Part shown: positions 4,979 to 5,164 of the stretch, one piece after another
How the letters are laid out: every line of letters begins with the position of its first letter
Position numbering within the stretch: position 1 is the first letter of the stretch
Origin: Hyphomicrobiales bacterium
GTDB lineage: Bacteria > Pseudomonadota > Alphaproteobacteria > Rhizobiales > Kaistiaceae
Direction of reading: 5' to 3'
NCBI GenBank assembly: GCA_017305815.1
Contig: JAFKJZ010000032.1
Location: 1-5,164, forward strand
DNA: 5,164 nucleotides
Notes under the pieces: generated by a model
Seen by the model: only the letters and a program-made list of their open reading frames with translations
Databases searched by the model: none
Told to the model about the DNA's origin: nothing
Position numbers and translations under genes: made by a program

Positions 4979-5164
4979 ATGAGTCATATCGCCCGGGACG
5001 TCGGATTTGTTCATCTGCGCGTCCACTCCGCCTATTCGCTGCTCGAAGGCGCGCTGCCGCTGAAGTCGCTGATCAAGCTGGCGGCGGCCGACAAGATGCC
5101 GGCGCTCGGGCTCACCGACACGGGCAATCTGTTCGGCGCGCTCGAATTCTCGGAGAAGACGGTC
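4979..5164 (+). CDS. dnaE: DNA polymerase III alpha subunit, N-terminal part only
   Basis: The catalytic subunit of the chromosomal replicase. Only the first 62 codons are in the window, and the gene continues past the right edge (full proteins are about 1150-1180 residues). The visible part is the start of the PHP domain: [19 protein letters not shown] (10-28), then [20 protein letters not shown] (41-60). This matches the DnaE1 type of Alphaproteobacteria; the error-prone DnaE2/ImuC type begins differently, so this should be the essential polymerase. The PHP metal-site positions are not the catalytic set: where the Thermus enzyme has HxH and TDHGN, this has R14-V-H16 and T46-D-T-G-N50. Proofreading is therefore expected from a separate epsilon subunit, as in E. 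coli. The start at 4979 is supported by AAGAGGA upstream. An in-frame ATG at 4928 would add 17 residues with no family resemblance. Confidence 0.95.
   Translation, partial: MSHIARDVGFVHLRVHSAYSLLEGALPLKSLIKLAAADKMPALGLTDTGNLFGALEFSEKTV

Noticed and set aside
1..5164. Mobile element, CRISPR array, tRNA or rRNA
   Set aside because: No transposase, terminal repeats, regularly spaced repeats or structured RNA gene was seen in either strand.

Overview
The window is a piece of a high-GC (mid-60s % by eye) chromosome that looks alphaproteobacterial, most likely Hyphomicrobiales/Rhizobiales. The reasons are a FixJ-type regulator with a rhizobial-style C-terminus, a DnaE1 N-terminus of the rhizobial form ([17 protein letters not shown]), and GC-rich codon use that opens many long false frames on the opposite strand. 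No rRNA, tRNA, insertion sequence, CRISPR array, phage gene or attachment site was seen. It reads as ordinary chromosomal backbone with a few under-characterised genes.

Left part, plus strand: the 3' part of a FixJ-family response regulator (to 379) is followed after 77 nt by a stand-alone receiver domain protein (457-861) whose active-site neighbourhood departs from consensus. After a 151-nt gap comes an AI-2E/PerM-family multi-pass membrane transporter (1013-2026).

Middle, minus strand: the transporter converges, across a 39-nt gap containing small inverted repeats, on a two-gene minus-strand unit. This unit is transcribed from right to left. First comes a DUF1269 membrane protein (4438 down to 3878), then 33 nt later a large calcineurin-type metallophosphoesterase fused to an N-terminal multi-pass membrane region (3844 down to 2066). 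The two lie in the same reading frame with one TAG between them. Their spacing suggests co-transcription and possibly a shared role at the inner membrane, which is inference only.

Right part: a 358-nt divergent intergenic region (4439-4796) separates that unit from plus-strand genes. It ends in a plausible promoter and a good ribosome binding site for a 32-residue single-pass membrane protein (4797-4895). The start of dnaE, the alpha subunit of the replicative DNA polymerase III, follows at 4979 and runs off the window.

No clearly new system is proven here. The most interesting points are the DUF1269/membrane-phosphoesterase pair, the atypical receiver next to FixJ, and the unannotated-looking small membrane protein ahead of dnaE.
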